This document shows, piece after piece, positions 11,844 through 22,768 of a stretch of DNA of 64,000 nt; positions within the stretch are counted from its first letter, which is position 1, and each line of letters opens with the position of its first letter. Source of the stretch: Gnetum montanum (taxonomy: Eukaryota; Streptophyta; Gnetopsida; Gnetales; Gnetaceae). The stretch spans positions 8,232 through 72,231 of the forward strand of contig MNCI01007772.1 of NCBI GenBank assembly GCA_015680685.1. Reading direction: 5' to 3'. Under the pieces are notes generated by a model, which saw nothing but the letters and a program-made list of their open reading frames with translations, did not search any database and was not told where the DNA came from. The translations under genes were made by a program, and so were the position numbers.

Positions 11844-13544
11844 ACCAATAAAGACCAATAATCAAGGTTTTCCTTTGAGTACTTCGATTTCCACTTGAAA
11901 AATATTTAATAAGTTTTCAAAACTTATTATTTCTTTCACATTAATTTATGAGGGTATTGGCAAAATACTAGTCGAGGACTATGATGAGCACTTAAAGTAG
12001 TGATATTATTTAATAAAACAATATTTATTTTACTTTATATAAAATTACTAGTAAGTACATTTTAGTGAATTTTTATCATCTATATTATGTTCTATCTCAT
12101 TAATAATATTTTTGTATATCTTATTTTGTAGGACCAAAAATCAAATTTAAATAATCTCAAATGAAAAATCTATTTGCACTACTATGTCCAAAATATTCAA
12201 ATTAACTGATCTTGACCCCTAGTTTTTGTAAAATGGATTCTAAAGGTGAAAGTAATGGCTAGTCAAAGTTGTCCATGAAGAGCACTAGTCAAATCCATCA
12301 TACAGAAAGAAATGGTTTCCACCTACCATCAGCATGTGAAGTTTGAAAGAGAAATTCAACGAGGAAATCTTGGAAGCCACCTACCTAGTAGGTAAAGACT
12401 TTTGAGGTCCATTGATGGCCCTTGCCTCTCCATTAATTGTATTCATATTTTGTATAGATTGAGGTGTTGTACTATGTTCTTCCTAACACTTGAGGAGAGT
12501 TGTCTATGTTTTCCTACTACCCAATTGTTCATTCCCTTAAGGTAATTGCTAATTTTCCCACTTTTGTTTCTATTCTTGTATTATTATTCTTATTTCATTT
12601 GTATGACTAGATTTGGAAATCCTTTCTTAACACTAGAGTGAGGTAAGGGATCTCATCCATGTACAGACGTTTTCTCATTATCTTTATATGAGTCAAGGCT
12701 ATAAAGCTTGTACAAATATCATTTCATTTTCATAAAAGAAAAGTTGATGTCCTTGCATATTTTTGCTTTATGTTAGAAAGTAATCATGTTTTGTGGATGT
12801 ACCAATGATACATAGGTGATAAATATTGATTGAGGGAGAAGTTGGAATGTTAAGGGAAAAGGCAATAAACTCTTGAGTTTTCCATTAATTCTAGCTACTT
12901 GAATCACCTTGGCTTACCTGCAGGAGTAGGACATTTGGGTGAGTCATAGATGAGGTGATGAACTAGTGATATAATCAATCCAACTATAGAATAGCTCATT
13001 AGTAATCAAAGTTAAGTTAAGTCAAATAAGACTTAACAAAGTATAGTATAAGACTATGATAAGTTCACATATAAGAGTTCATAATATAATGAGTTATGAA
13101 CAACAATATTAAGTGTACCATAATCTCATGACGAATAAGAAAATACAATCCAAAAGAAGATGCACTACTAGGGAAGAGGAACATGACTAAAACATAAGAA
13201 GTTCTTAAGAACTTAGAATAACCAAATGTGGAGATATTTTAAGCCCAAAGATGATGATTACAAATTAGCAAACCAAAAAATAGTACTTGTTGTAGACTAT
13301 CTATAGTAGCTTATAACCAAAACTAAGTTACAAAATCAAGACAATGTAACTCTATTCATCATAAGAGAATTCATAAGTAGTTAAATTTGTAAGACTTATT
13401 ATACTCATAACTACAAATAATTATGAAAACTAGTTCTCATTAAGAATAGAGTTATGATTTTACAATCCTGCAATATTACTTCTTAATGATTAGATCCTGG
13501 AAGATTTGTGAAGTTGTCTTAAAGATAGAAGGTCAAATTCTAAC
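11844..13544. other. Non-coding AT-rich stretch
   Basis: No gene or domain is visible. Part may be the continuation of the LTR interrupted by the LINE. The part from about 13000 to 13500 is rich in short AAGTTAAGT-like and AAGACTTA-like words, and shares its character with 60360-60760. Confidence 0.5.
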
Positions 13545-15480
13545 ACTTATCATGCTTTGATATAAAAAGAGTAGGGCTAAAAGATCCTCTTAGGAAGACA
13601 TTTTGTATCAAATATTGTGATAACCGCTCATGCTAAGTCCTATGAGCTTGTTTGAGTCCGTATAGAGGATTTTCCTATTTAAACACATAATCCTTTTTGT
13701 GTCGATTCTTAAAGCCTAGTGGTTTCTTAACATAAACTTCTTCTTGAATAATTCTATTAAGAAAAGCACTCGTTGTGTCCATTTGAAAGAGAATGATGTT
13801 TTTGTATGTAGCAAATACAAGAAGAATGCTAATGGATTCTAATTATGTAATAGGTATAAATGTTTTCTCATAGTTAATTCTCTTTTACTAATTGCATCAT
13901 TTTACAACTAACCATACCAAATTTCTTATAACTATTCCCTTTTCATTCAGCTTGTTCCTAAAGACATGATTTGTACCAATCACTCTATGCTCAGTAAGTC
14001 TAGGGATTAATTAACCTCTTCATTCATGACTTGAATTCATGATTCATCATTTAAAACTTTGTCAATACTATTAGGCTAGATTTGGGAAAGTATGCATGAA
14101 AAACCATAAAAACCTTATAATCCTTTTCATGTTCTTACTTCATTTTGAAAATTTCTAGTAATTTCATTTAGGGAGTAAATTTTAGCATACCTATAATGAG
14201 TTGATGAATTTTTGAAAGTGGAGGTAAGTTGTTGATCCTCCTCTTTTGGGCTCTCCTTAAGGCTAGAAGAAAGTCGTGATAGTAGTTTTTCTTCTTCATC
14301 ATCTTGAACATATTATATTAGACTAGGATCTTTTTCATCAAATACAACATTTACTACTTCTTTCACCATTAGCATGCATTTATTGTAAACTCGATATGTT
14401 GTTCTAGTGGATGAATATCCAAGAAAAATTCCTTCATCAACTTTATTACCAAACTTTCCTGGCTTTTCCTAATTTTTCAAAATAAAATATTTGCAACTAG
14501 AAACTTTGAAATAACTCATCTTCAACTTCTAACTATAGTAGAGCTCAAATAGAATTTTTGTTTTCTTAGGCTTAATACGAATTTGATTTGACATATAATA
14601 GGTAGTATTAATGGCTTTACCCCAAAGGGACTTTGATAATGTTTGCTCGTGAAGTAAGGCTTATCCATGTTTATAACATATGATTATTTTGTTTGGATAC
14701 CCCATTTTATTTGGGTATTCTTAATGCTAAAATTGGTTTTTAATATATTTATTATCAGAATAATATTAAAAATATGGTTATTAAATTCTCCTTCATAGTT
14801 ACTTCGAATTTTTTAATTAGGTAGCCCTTTTCTCTTTCCAACCTATAGTAAAGTTTCTTGAAGAGATAAAAGGATTCATCGTGGTGGGTTAGTACAAGTA
14901 CCCAAGTAAACCTTGAGTAATCATTAACAATCATAAAAGAGCATCTTCTACCACCTAAGCTATGAGTTTTAGTAGGTCCAACTAAATCTATATGTAATAT
15001 TCAAGAGGATGTTTAGTAGTTATATCACTTTTACTTTTGAAGGATATGGCTTTTGCTTATCTTTTTGACATGTTTCACATACCTTATCCTTTCTTGATTG
15101 GATGTTAGATAGTCCTTAAACAATTTGATTTTTATAGTGCTTACTAAGGTTCTCAAAATTTAAATGTACCAATCTCCTGTGCCATAACCAATTATCCTCT
15201 AATTTTCTAATTAAATACTTTAAATTATATATAAAATCATAATTCTCAATAATATAAACAATGTCTAATCTATGCCACATAAGGATCACCTCATCTATTT
15301 TACAATATTTAATAATGTAGTGATCAACTTGAAATAATACACATTTTCCATCCTCACAAAACTGACTAACACTTAATAAACTATACTCTAATTCCATAAC
15401 ATAAAGCACATTGTCAATTCTAAGAGAAGTCTTACTTTCAACTATACTTTTCCTTTGACATATGCCTTGTTGTTGTCTCC
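13545..15480 (-). pseudogene. Copia E integrase and N-terminal reverse transcriptase remnant
   Basis: The GAG-pre-integrase domain is the open piece 15409-15116, with YSLLSVSQFCEDGKCVLF and LWHRRLVHLNFENLSKH. The integrase core shows HIDLVGPTKTHSLGGRR and FMIVNDYSRFTWVL (about 15000-14870), then GIFLGYSSTRTTYRVYN (about 14440-14370). RT begins with LFQMDTTSAFLNRII and EEVYVKKPLGFK (about 13790-13700) and continues through YGLKQAHRT to about 13550. The remainder is lost. Confidence 0.75.
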
Positions 15481-16259
15481 AAAGGTAACACCCCCATTAT
15501 CATAGCCTAAAAGAGAGGTAAATATTGACCTATCCCTAGTCGTATGTCCTGAGCATCAAATGTTAAAATACCAAAAGTTGTATGGTTTCTCTTGAGGTTC
15601 CAACTCAGTTATTTATGACTTATTTCTCATGTTCTTTGGAATCCATATCTTTCTTGCTTTTGACATTTGTTCATTCTTCTTATACTTCTCTTGGTTAATT
15701 CTTGAAAATCTCACATTTTCATAACTATGGTAAGATCTATAAGGGAAATAGTATTGAATATGATCATAATTGTAATCATAACAACATTAAGTATATGAAT
15801 TTCTAGACAAGAATTCCTGGTAAGTAGTTCCATTTACCTTACCTTCTTCATGTGGACTATGTAGGCTTGTATCAAAGGCTTAATCTATTTCCAACTTGCT
15901 TAGATTTTTCCATCATTACATTCAAGGTGACTATCCCTTGAGAAAATCTATTAAGATCACTTTTAAGATTTGTAATTTGTAGTGCTTGATGCTCAATAGT
16001 ATTTTAAGAGTCATTGAGTTGCTTAAGGAGGTACTTATTTTCTCTTCCTTTCCAAGAAGTTCTGTGTCTCTTTTTTAAGACATTTTTGTAAAAATTTTCA
16101 TCTAGCTTGTAAATCACCATAGGAATTTTCTCTCTCTTTTACTTGATTTCTGCAAGCTTCAATGGTCAATTTTTATTCATGAAGGATTTTTTTATCAATT
16201 CATTTTTGTATTTATCATTCATACTTTCCTCACATTCATTAGGCTAATTTTCTCCTACC

Positions 16260-17260
16260 AAATCCATCATAAGATTATATTCTTTATTAGTTTTCTCATT
16301 TGATAAAGATATTTATAATTCATCCCAATAACATAAAGCTTTATTGCCTTTGGACTTGTCTTTCTTTTTCTTATTCTTGTTTCGATATTTTGAGGTAATG
16401 TGTCTATAGCTACGAATATGATAGCATTGAATGTCATTTTTCTTGTCATTTCTTTCTTCATTACCTATAGGTTTCCTACCTTTGTACTTCTTGTTCATCA
16501 ACTTTCTAAATTTTATTATTAAGGGGACTAATTCTTCTTTGTTAAGCTCATCTATATCGTCATCTTCAACATTCTTTGAAGACTTTAGGGAAATGTTCTT
16601 ATTTGATGATCTAAAATAATGTCTTCTTAAAGAGACATTTCATATGTTTCTAATTTACCTTGAAGTTCATCAACCTTCATGATATTGATTTCTCTTACTT
16701 CAAGGATGGCTATTACTTTGGCATATAATTTCTTAGAAAGGCTACCCAATACCTTTTGACAAATCTTGAAGTTAGGGAAATCTTTTCCATGTCCTTTGAG
16801 ATAATTTGTAGTTTCAATAATCTTTACAAAAATACTTATTGATGGTCTCATCCTCTCTCATCTTTAGATCCATGAACTTGTGATTGAGGACTTATTTTGT
16901 AGACTATTTCACCAATGTAGTTCCCTTATGAGTAGATTCAAGAAGATCCCAAATCTCTTTACCAGTTTTGCAAAAGATAAACTAGTTGAATTCTTCTAGA
17001 AAAATATCATAGTTGAAAGCATTCATGACCTTTTCATTATCCACATGTGATCTATTTTCCTCATTAGTTCACTTGCTAATATTCTTAGGTCTTGAATTTC
17101 CACTTGGTGTTATATGAACCTTCATAGGTTCTAAATATTCATGCTCTACTAAAGACCAAATATCAAAGTTTCTAGATTAGAGAATGCACCTCATTCTTAT
17201 TTTCCAATAATTATAATTTTTAAGTCATTAAAGAATGGAGGTTTTGATCAACATTATGAA
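16260..17260 (-). pseudogene. Copia E gag remnant with degenerate zinc knuckle
   Basis: The N-terminus reads YNYWKIRMRCIL and IWSLVEHEYLEP (about 17210-17130), typical of copia gag. The piece 16851-16627 matches the UBN2 gag core: FVKIIETTNYLKGHGKDF, LGSLSKKLYAKVIAI and KLETYEMSL. The zinc knuckle (about 16440-16400) reads CYHIRSYRHITSKYRNK; it keeps the first Cys and the His but has lost the other two Cys. Confidence 0.75.
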
Positions 17261-17313
17261 ATAAGCATAGAATCTTGACATAGGTTAGTTTTTTTGCTTA
17301 AAAAAAAGAGACA

Positions 17314-17329
17314 CTAAGCTATAATACCA
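17314..17329 (-). other. Copia E primer-binding site (tRNA-Met type, mutated)
   Basis: On the - strand TGGTATTATAGCTTAG follows the presumed LTR end. Plant copia elements use TGGTATCAGAGC, complementary to initiator tRNA-Met; two or three positions differ here. Confidence 0.55.
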
Positions 17330-17330
17330 T

Positions 17331-18560
17331 TTATGGATCAAATATTATACCTTAGAGAGAGGGAAAGGGGGGAGGGATGAATAGGGTGTCCTAAAATGTT
17401 TATACTTTTAATCATAATTTTATCAATAAATATAATCTTGCAAAACATAGTAAAATTAGAGTAAATAAAAACTAATCTAAAATTTAAATTCAAGATATAA
17501 GCTAAATGGATGGTGCATACCAAGATTTATAGTGGTTTGGCCTAGGCCTAGTCCACTTTGTAGAGGCTATTCAAATCTCCTCCTTCCTTGGGTTCCCTTC
17601 CAATCTTCTTTAACTTATTGAAGAATAATGCTATTTTCAAGAGTTTCTAGTTTCGCTTTCATACAAATGGGATTTTTAGGTAAAAAATCCTTAAAACTAA
17701 ACTCAAAAATCAAAGGAAATTTTACAATGATGCTTAATGATTACATAATAGATTAGATTGTATCTAATATAGGTGCAAACATGCAAAAGATACAAAGATT
17801 AGAATACAAAGATATAATGAAATGTTTTGATTCAAATCTCTTTCTTTTACTTTCAATATTTTCCAAAAATCTAATTTCAAACTTGCTCTTTATTATTGAA
17901 ACATTAATCTTCTTTCAATGATTCATCTTCACTTGGATGCCAATTTCCAAAAGAAATATGATGTTCATGAAGAAATGTTATACTCTTGGAGACAAACAGT
18001 AATGCCTTAACCTCAATGCCTCGTTCGTATTGCAATGTTTAAGGAACTTCTAAACTTCATATTTTTCGTCATTATTCACTTGATAGGTCAATGTTAGATG
18101 AGGTTGATCACCCTAAGTGCTTGATAGATTGACCTATCATAAGGTTGATCATCCTTTAATTTGAAACCTACAAATGAACAACTCTTAGTTTGGTCATCCA
18201 AGATTGTGTCCAACATTGGTAGCCTATCCTAGGTAGATGAACCTATGAGAAGGTCAATCAACCTCAAAAGTATGCTTTTTATTTTTCCTAATTGTTCTTT
18301 TATCTTAGGTTGATCAACCTATCAAGAGGTCCATTAACCTTAAAAGTTATGCATTTTTCTGCTGCTAAGATTTCTTTGAACTTAGATTGGTTGATCTTAG
18401 CTATGGTAGGTCAACCTTATAAGTGTTTCTTTTTGCTTAGTACTACTCTCTAGGTAGGTTGATCTTTCTCTAGGTTTGTTAACCTTACGATGGATAATTT
18501 TGAAAAATAATGCACATTTTCTTATTCCAAATCATAATTTGATCAACATGATGTAGGGCT
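17331..18560 (-). repeat. Probable 5' LTR or leader region of copia E
   Basis: This is non-coding sequence next to the primer-binding site, on the side where the 5' LTR must lie. The far boundary cannot be fixed, because the other LTR is missing. It contains the six-fold TTGATCAACCT-type repeat described separately. Confidence 0.35.
18080..18500. repeat. Interspersed repeat built on AGGTTGATCAACCT
   Basis: About six degenerate copies of a paired motif (AGGTTGATCAACCT, about 20 bases, then AGGTCnATCAACCT) occur at intervals of roughly 60-80 bases: near 18085, 18130, 18230, 18305, 18385 and 18450. The core TTGATCAA is palindromic. Confidence 0.55.
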
Positions 18561-18599
18561 AATTCATTGTTTGTCTCAACTTTCTTTTTCATTTTTAAC

Positions 18600-20400
18600 T
18601 ATTTTAACCTACTGCTTCCTTGGTACACAAGCCAATGCATGTTCTTATCTTCTTCCTCTTTACTAGTTTTCCTGAGGATCTCCATTGTATGTCCATTCCC
18701 TATTTCCATGATCTTGCACATCATTACTACCTAGTCTCATAGAAACTAAGTGAGATGTATCTTAAAATGTTTGATTTCTAAATGGATGATAAGCTCTAGT
18801 ATGTTCACCTTGTCTACAATGAAGATAAGCCTTATAACTTGGAAATCTTGGTGAAAAGAAATAAATATACCTAGTTTGATGGATATCTTTTGATGCACTT
18901 GTGGATCCATCAGAGTAGTTTGTCATGATAGATTTGTATGCAAGTCAACTTTCTCTTGTTGGAGTATGTGGTTAAGTGATGCCTTTCCAAGAGAAAATAT
19001 TTTAGCAACTTATTTTTTGTAATTGGTTATATTCCATTGCTCCTCAATGTCTTTTCTAGGTAGGACATTTTATTTTAGGAGTAAGATATTAACTCTTTTC
19101 ATTTCTTCTTGTTTATGATCTTGCATCTTCAAAGAATCACTTAAAGTTATTTGCTTATCAATCTTGGCATTAAGGGTCGTAACTTCACTTATTAAGATTA
19201 GACATGAGTTTCTCTCATATTCGTACTCTAACTCATGTTGGTGCAAGTTTCTTTTAAACCTAAGATAAATTTATTTGAATTTTCTAAAATTTTATATAAG
19301 GCAAACATGCCTTTCTTTAATGGTACTAATCTTTTCTTCATCACTTAAGTTTGCATCATCTTCTTATGGTGAAGATGTTATGACCATGCATGTCAGTTGA
19401 GAGTTGGAGCCATTACCTTTTCACTATCCACCTTTTCTTCATTCATTTACTAACAAGAAAGTTTTCTTTCTCTTTTTGTTTTGCTTCATCCTGTAGCCTT
19501 TTGATACTTAGACATTCCAAGGTAAGATGTCATCATACATTGCATATTTAGCAAATAATTTTCATAATATTTATAGAGGAAGTGGGCCTTCATACCTCAC
19601 TACATGACTTACCTCTTGGTCATCGTTTTCTAGTTCTTTCTCTTTCTTCCTTAAGTTAGTTAGAAATCATTCTATTGACTTTCCTGGTAAGTAACACTAG
19701 CTTCAGATCATCAAGATCATCATTATCACTATACATGAAGGCCATAATTTATGTCCTTTTGGCCTTATCATATTTTTCTTGATTTGAGAAAAGGATGATA
19801 GGATCATTCATTGGTGTTTCTTTCTGAACTAAAGTCATCTCATAAGTGGTAAGATCATTTTGAAGTTTCTTAGATTTTACAATATCAAAATTTCTTAACT
19901 TTTCTATAACAATGAACTTCATCTTGTATTCAAAATTCAAATTTCTAATAATCTTATAAATAATTTTACTTTTGGAAATATTTTGGTCTACCCCTTTAAT
20001 GAAACTAAGATGAATCCTCTCATTCTTTCTTATTTTGAGATTCTCAAATTGATTTAACTAGAGAAGAAGTTTTGATTGCTTAATCACTTGAATACCTTCA
20101 TAGGTTGCCTCCAAGGCATCCCAAACTTCCTTAGCTATCATGAAATGGTTGAATTAGTTTTAGTTCTCTATGTTAATGTAGATGTTGTAATGTTCCTATC
20201 TTTTGAATCACTCATGAAAGCCTTGTTATCATGTTTATTCAATTTTGATCATTCCTTTGCTAGTGCTCTATATCCATTAATAATGCTTTGTCACATATCT
20301 AACTTAAATGATTCTAAATATTTTTGTACTTGATATTTTTAGAAGGCATAGTTAGTATCACTAAAAAGAGGTGGTCATGCAAGTGACATCCACTATTACC
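18600..20400 (-). mobile_element. Ty1/Copia gag fragment F
   Basis: A second copia gag copy lies beyond copia E. On the - strand PPLFSDTNYAF, a stop, then KYQVQKY (about 20380-20330) is the gag N-terminus. IAKEVWDALEATYEG (about 20140-20095) and LQNDLTTYEMTL (about 19870-19830) are core gag motifs. Toward 18650 the sequence becomes hard to align. No integrase or RT is seen in this copy. It is either a separate truncated insertion or a rearranged part of copia E. Confidence 0.65.
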
Positions 20401-21204
20401 TTTCCATTTCATTGGGTTATTAGATTTGGAAAAGAGTGAGTAACTAGACATTAATATAACTTGTGTATCAGTTAACTTAGAAAATTAGAGGCATGAGACA
20501 GGAGAGGAGGGGGGGCTATGAGGAAAGGGGGAGAGGTAAGGGAAGGAAAATGAATGAGTTATAAATAAAAAATAAAATGACAAATGATATTTCTAAGAGC
20601 ATAAACTAGTTGTATAATGGAATAAACTCACTAATGTATCTAGTAAAGCTTACCACCTTAAAATTTTCCTATTGGGTGCATAATGTTAGTATATTATAGG
20701 ATTTTTAAGGACTCCATAAGGAAAATTAATAGGTTATGATGCTTCTATAGGATATACTCATATATCCCTTGGGGTATATGTAAAATTCCAAACACTTGAA
20801 ACTCTTAGTATTTTAATGTAAATTCACCCATAGAGAGAGTCTACACTCTAGAAATCTGACAATAGATATAACAAGAAATGATGTGTAGGGATATGATTCT
20901 TTAAACTAGGGTCCCCCCCAATGTAATTAACTATTCAAATCCACATCAAATCTGCATTGTATGTAAGATAAACAATTGCTAGAAATCAAAAAATCTAGCT
21001 ATCTTTATTAAAATAAAGGAACATTACAATAATAATGAAATTACAATCAAACAAAATACACACAACAAAACAAACATAATTAATGATATTGTAGAGCAAG
21101 GGACTCTACAATCACACATTCATCATCATCATCATCCTAGCCTTGTTCTAACAATGATGTAACACATCATTTCTAGAGGACATTCTAGCAAGTCCTTGCT
21201 CATT
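20401..21204. other. Non-coding stretch with purine-rich block and a hairpin
   Basis: No gene is visible. A purine-rich block spans about 20490-20560. A perfect 9-bp hairpin (ATTGTAGAG, 7-base loop, CTCTACAAT) lies at 21088-21112, and a short CAT run at 21119-21136. Confidence 0.5.
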
Positions 21205-21244
21205 TTTTTTAGAGCAACTAGGCCCTATGACTTGCTCTAAAAAA
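21205..21244. repeat. Perfect 13-bp inverted repeat (hairpin)
   Basis: TTTTTTAGAGCAA (21205-21217) faces TTGCTCTAAAAAA (21232-21244) across a 14-base loop. It directly abuts the inverted LTR end at 21244. It may be a fold-back element or a structure involved in the rearrangement. Confidence 0.7.
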
Positions 21245-21279
21245 TATGGTTGAGTGTAGGTGTACCTCGCCACTCATCA
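21244..21279 (+). repeat. Inverted terminal piece of the element A LTR (U5 end)
   Basis: The 36 bases ending TACCTCGCCACTCATCA are the U5 end seen at 28461-28496 in element B. They are in + orientation, whereas the adjoining LTR (21351-22139) is in - orientation and lacks exactly this end. Turning 21244-21350 around would restore a continuous LTR. Confidence 0.8.
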
Positions 21280-21281
21280 TT

Positions 21282-21350
21282 TGGTGCCAGGGATTGAACC
21301 CAGGTCACCCGCATGATAGGCGGGAATACTCACCACTATACTACAACGAC
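21282..21350 (-). tRNA. tRNA-Asp-like sequence with encoded CCA (primer-derived pseudogene)
   Basis: On the - strand it opens GTCGTTGTAGTATAGTGG, as nuclear tRNA-Asp does. The anticodon arm is CCCGC-CTATCAT-GCGGG (anticodon ATC where tRNA-Asp has GTC). The T arm contains GGTTCAATCC, and the sequence ends in CACCA. Against tRNA-Asp about 6 bases of the 3' acceptor strand are missing, so the acceptor stem cannot form. The CCA is encoded in the DNA, which plant nuclear tRNA genes do not do, and it is separated from the inverted LTR end by only 2 bases. This is the position of the minus-strand primer of these elements, so the sequence is best read as a DNA copy of the primer tRNA. Confidence 0.8.
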
Positions 21351-22139
21351 ACGAATACGAGCATTACACGTGTGATCTGGTCAAACTCTGTAGATGGACT
21401 AGTTTGGCATCTAGGTAGTTAGCCTTAGGTCATAGTTCACTGTCTTCCCACCTAGACTAGTATTAACTTTGTCACATATGGTTTAGTCCAGAGTGAGGTG
21501 TATGATGTGGTTTCTAATCTAACGCTACTACTAAAGGCAATGGAAAGTAATGTTCACTAATCTAGGAGAGAGAGGGTAAGAGAATCTAAACTAGCTTAAG
21601 TGCAATGACCATCTGTTCCTTAATCATCCATACACATCTTGGACCTCTTGCATGACTACCACTAGGATTACTAAGCACATGGCCTAGGTACGCTATTGGA
21701 TCACCATGTAGTCACACTTAAATGCTGGTGATTAAGTCATACTCATTCTGGGTTACTAAGAGCTAAGGGTGAGAGATATTAACTAAGAAAGTAGTAAATA
21801 ACAATTAAATGATTAATTAATTAAACTAAGTGAATGTTGCTATGATGAAGTAATCTCAATATTTATTATCGGTCATGTGCATGTCCAAGTACGTCACACT
21901 CAAATAAAGGATGTCGTACAATTACAATCACCACATTGCAGGCATACACTGGAAAATAATTCTAACTTTAAGAAGGTAAGAGTTTAGCTAAGGAACTAAG
22001 AACTAACTCCTCAAACTCATCTATCTACCTCTTATTTATAGATGAGGAGACAGGTTGTGATATCATGTATGCAATATCGTGACTTGGCATGTGATATCGT
22101 GTACGCAATATCGCGGTCTCCCAACATGACGACTCATCA
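21351..22139 (-). repeat. 3' LTR of element A (left LTR), terminal 36 bp displaced
   Basis: Similar to the LTRs at 26161-26968 and 27702-28496, with matching landmarks: palindrome cluster (22056-22116), TATA box (22040-22032 on the - strand) and U5. It is visibly more diverged from the right LTR of A than the two LTRs of B are from each other. The start TGATGAG is at 22139. Confidence 0.75.
22056..22116 (-). promoter_or_regulatory. CGATATCG palindrome cluster upstream of LTR TATA box (A, left LTR)
   Basis: Four degenerate GATAT palindromic half- or full sites (ATATCGCG, GATATCGTGTACG and others) lie just upstream of TATAAATAA (22040-22032, - strand). The arrangement matches the other A and B LTRs. 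Confidence 0.6.
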
Positions 22140-22587
22140 TCATGCAAAGACTTATTATTTTTATTTTTATTTACTCAGCTTCTTGATAATTGGATAACGT
22201 CGAAACAATAAGAAAAATCAAGAAGAAAACATCCAATCACCCCAAGAGAATTGCCAACACAAATGCATCAAGTTCCCTTGAAGTCACACCCTTTTCAATC
22301 CTTGAGTCCTTCCTTAGTTTGAGAAATGCCCAATCACCGATTTGTTGATAGTTCTTATTATTTTGAAGAAAGGGACTGTATAGTTCCAAGCCAAGAGAGA
22401 CCATAGAGATTACAGATACACAGATGATGTGGACTCATTGCCTATTATATCAAAAGAACCATACCTTAGTATCAACATCATAACTTAAAGGTAAAAACCA
22501 AACATTAGAAACCAATAGAAAATAGTTCATACCATCATGAAGAACACTTATTAAATGAAAAACTTGATGAGATAGATAACATACACA
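22140..22587 (-). other. 3' untranslated region of element A
   Basis: On the - strand this is similar to 34900-35330 of element B (shared stretch around GGTTTTTACCT and TGATACTAAGGTATGG). It is non-coding. The LTR follows much sooner than in B, so about 1.3 kb of this region is missing in A. Confidence 0.65.
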
Positions 22588-22768
22588 NNNNNNNNNNNNN
22601 NNNNNNNNNNNNNNNNNNNNNNNNNNNNNNNNNNNNNNNNNNNNNNNNNNNNNNNNNNNNNNNNNNNNNNNNNNNNNNNNNNNNNNNNNNNNNNNNNNNN
22701 NNNNNNNNNNNNNNNNNNNNNNNNNNNNNNNNNNNNNNNNNNNNNNNNNNNNNNNNNNNNNNNNNNNN
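22588..22768. other. Assembly gap of 181 N
   Basis: A run of N. The flanks match element B at about 31870 and 34910, so roughly 3 kb of pol is expected between them if the element is complete. Confidence 0.95.

Larger units (their letters stand above)
13545..17330 (-). mobile_element. Ty1/Copia retrotransposon E, truncated in reverse transcriptase
   Basis: On the - strand the order is primer-binding site (17329-17314), gag, zinc knuckle, GAG-pre-integrase, integrase, and then the start of reverse transcriptase. Integrase before RT defines Ty1/Copia. The element stops within RT near 13545; the YVDD box and RNase H are missing. Stops are frequent. Confidence 0.8.

Noticed and set aside
18080-18500. 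Regularly spaced repeats as a CRISPR-like array
   Set aside because: Repeats are degenerate, spacing varies, and the context is a plant retrotransposon.
21282-21350. A functional nuclear tRNA-Asp gene
   Set aside because: The acceptor stem lacks about 6 bases, CCA is encoded, and the LTR end is separated by only 2 bases, which fits a primer copy rather than a gene.
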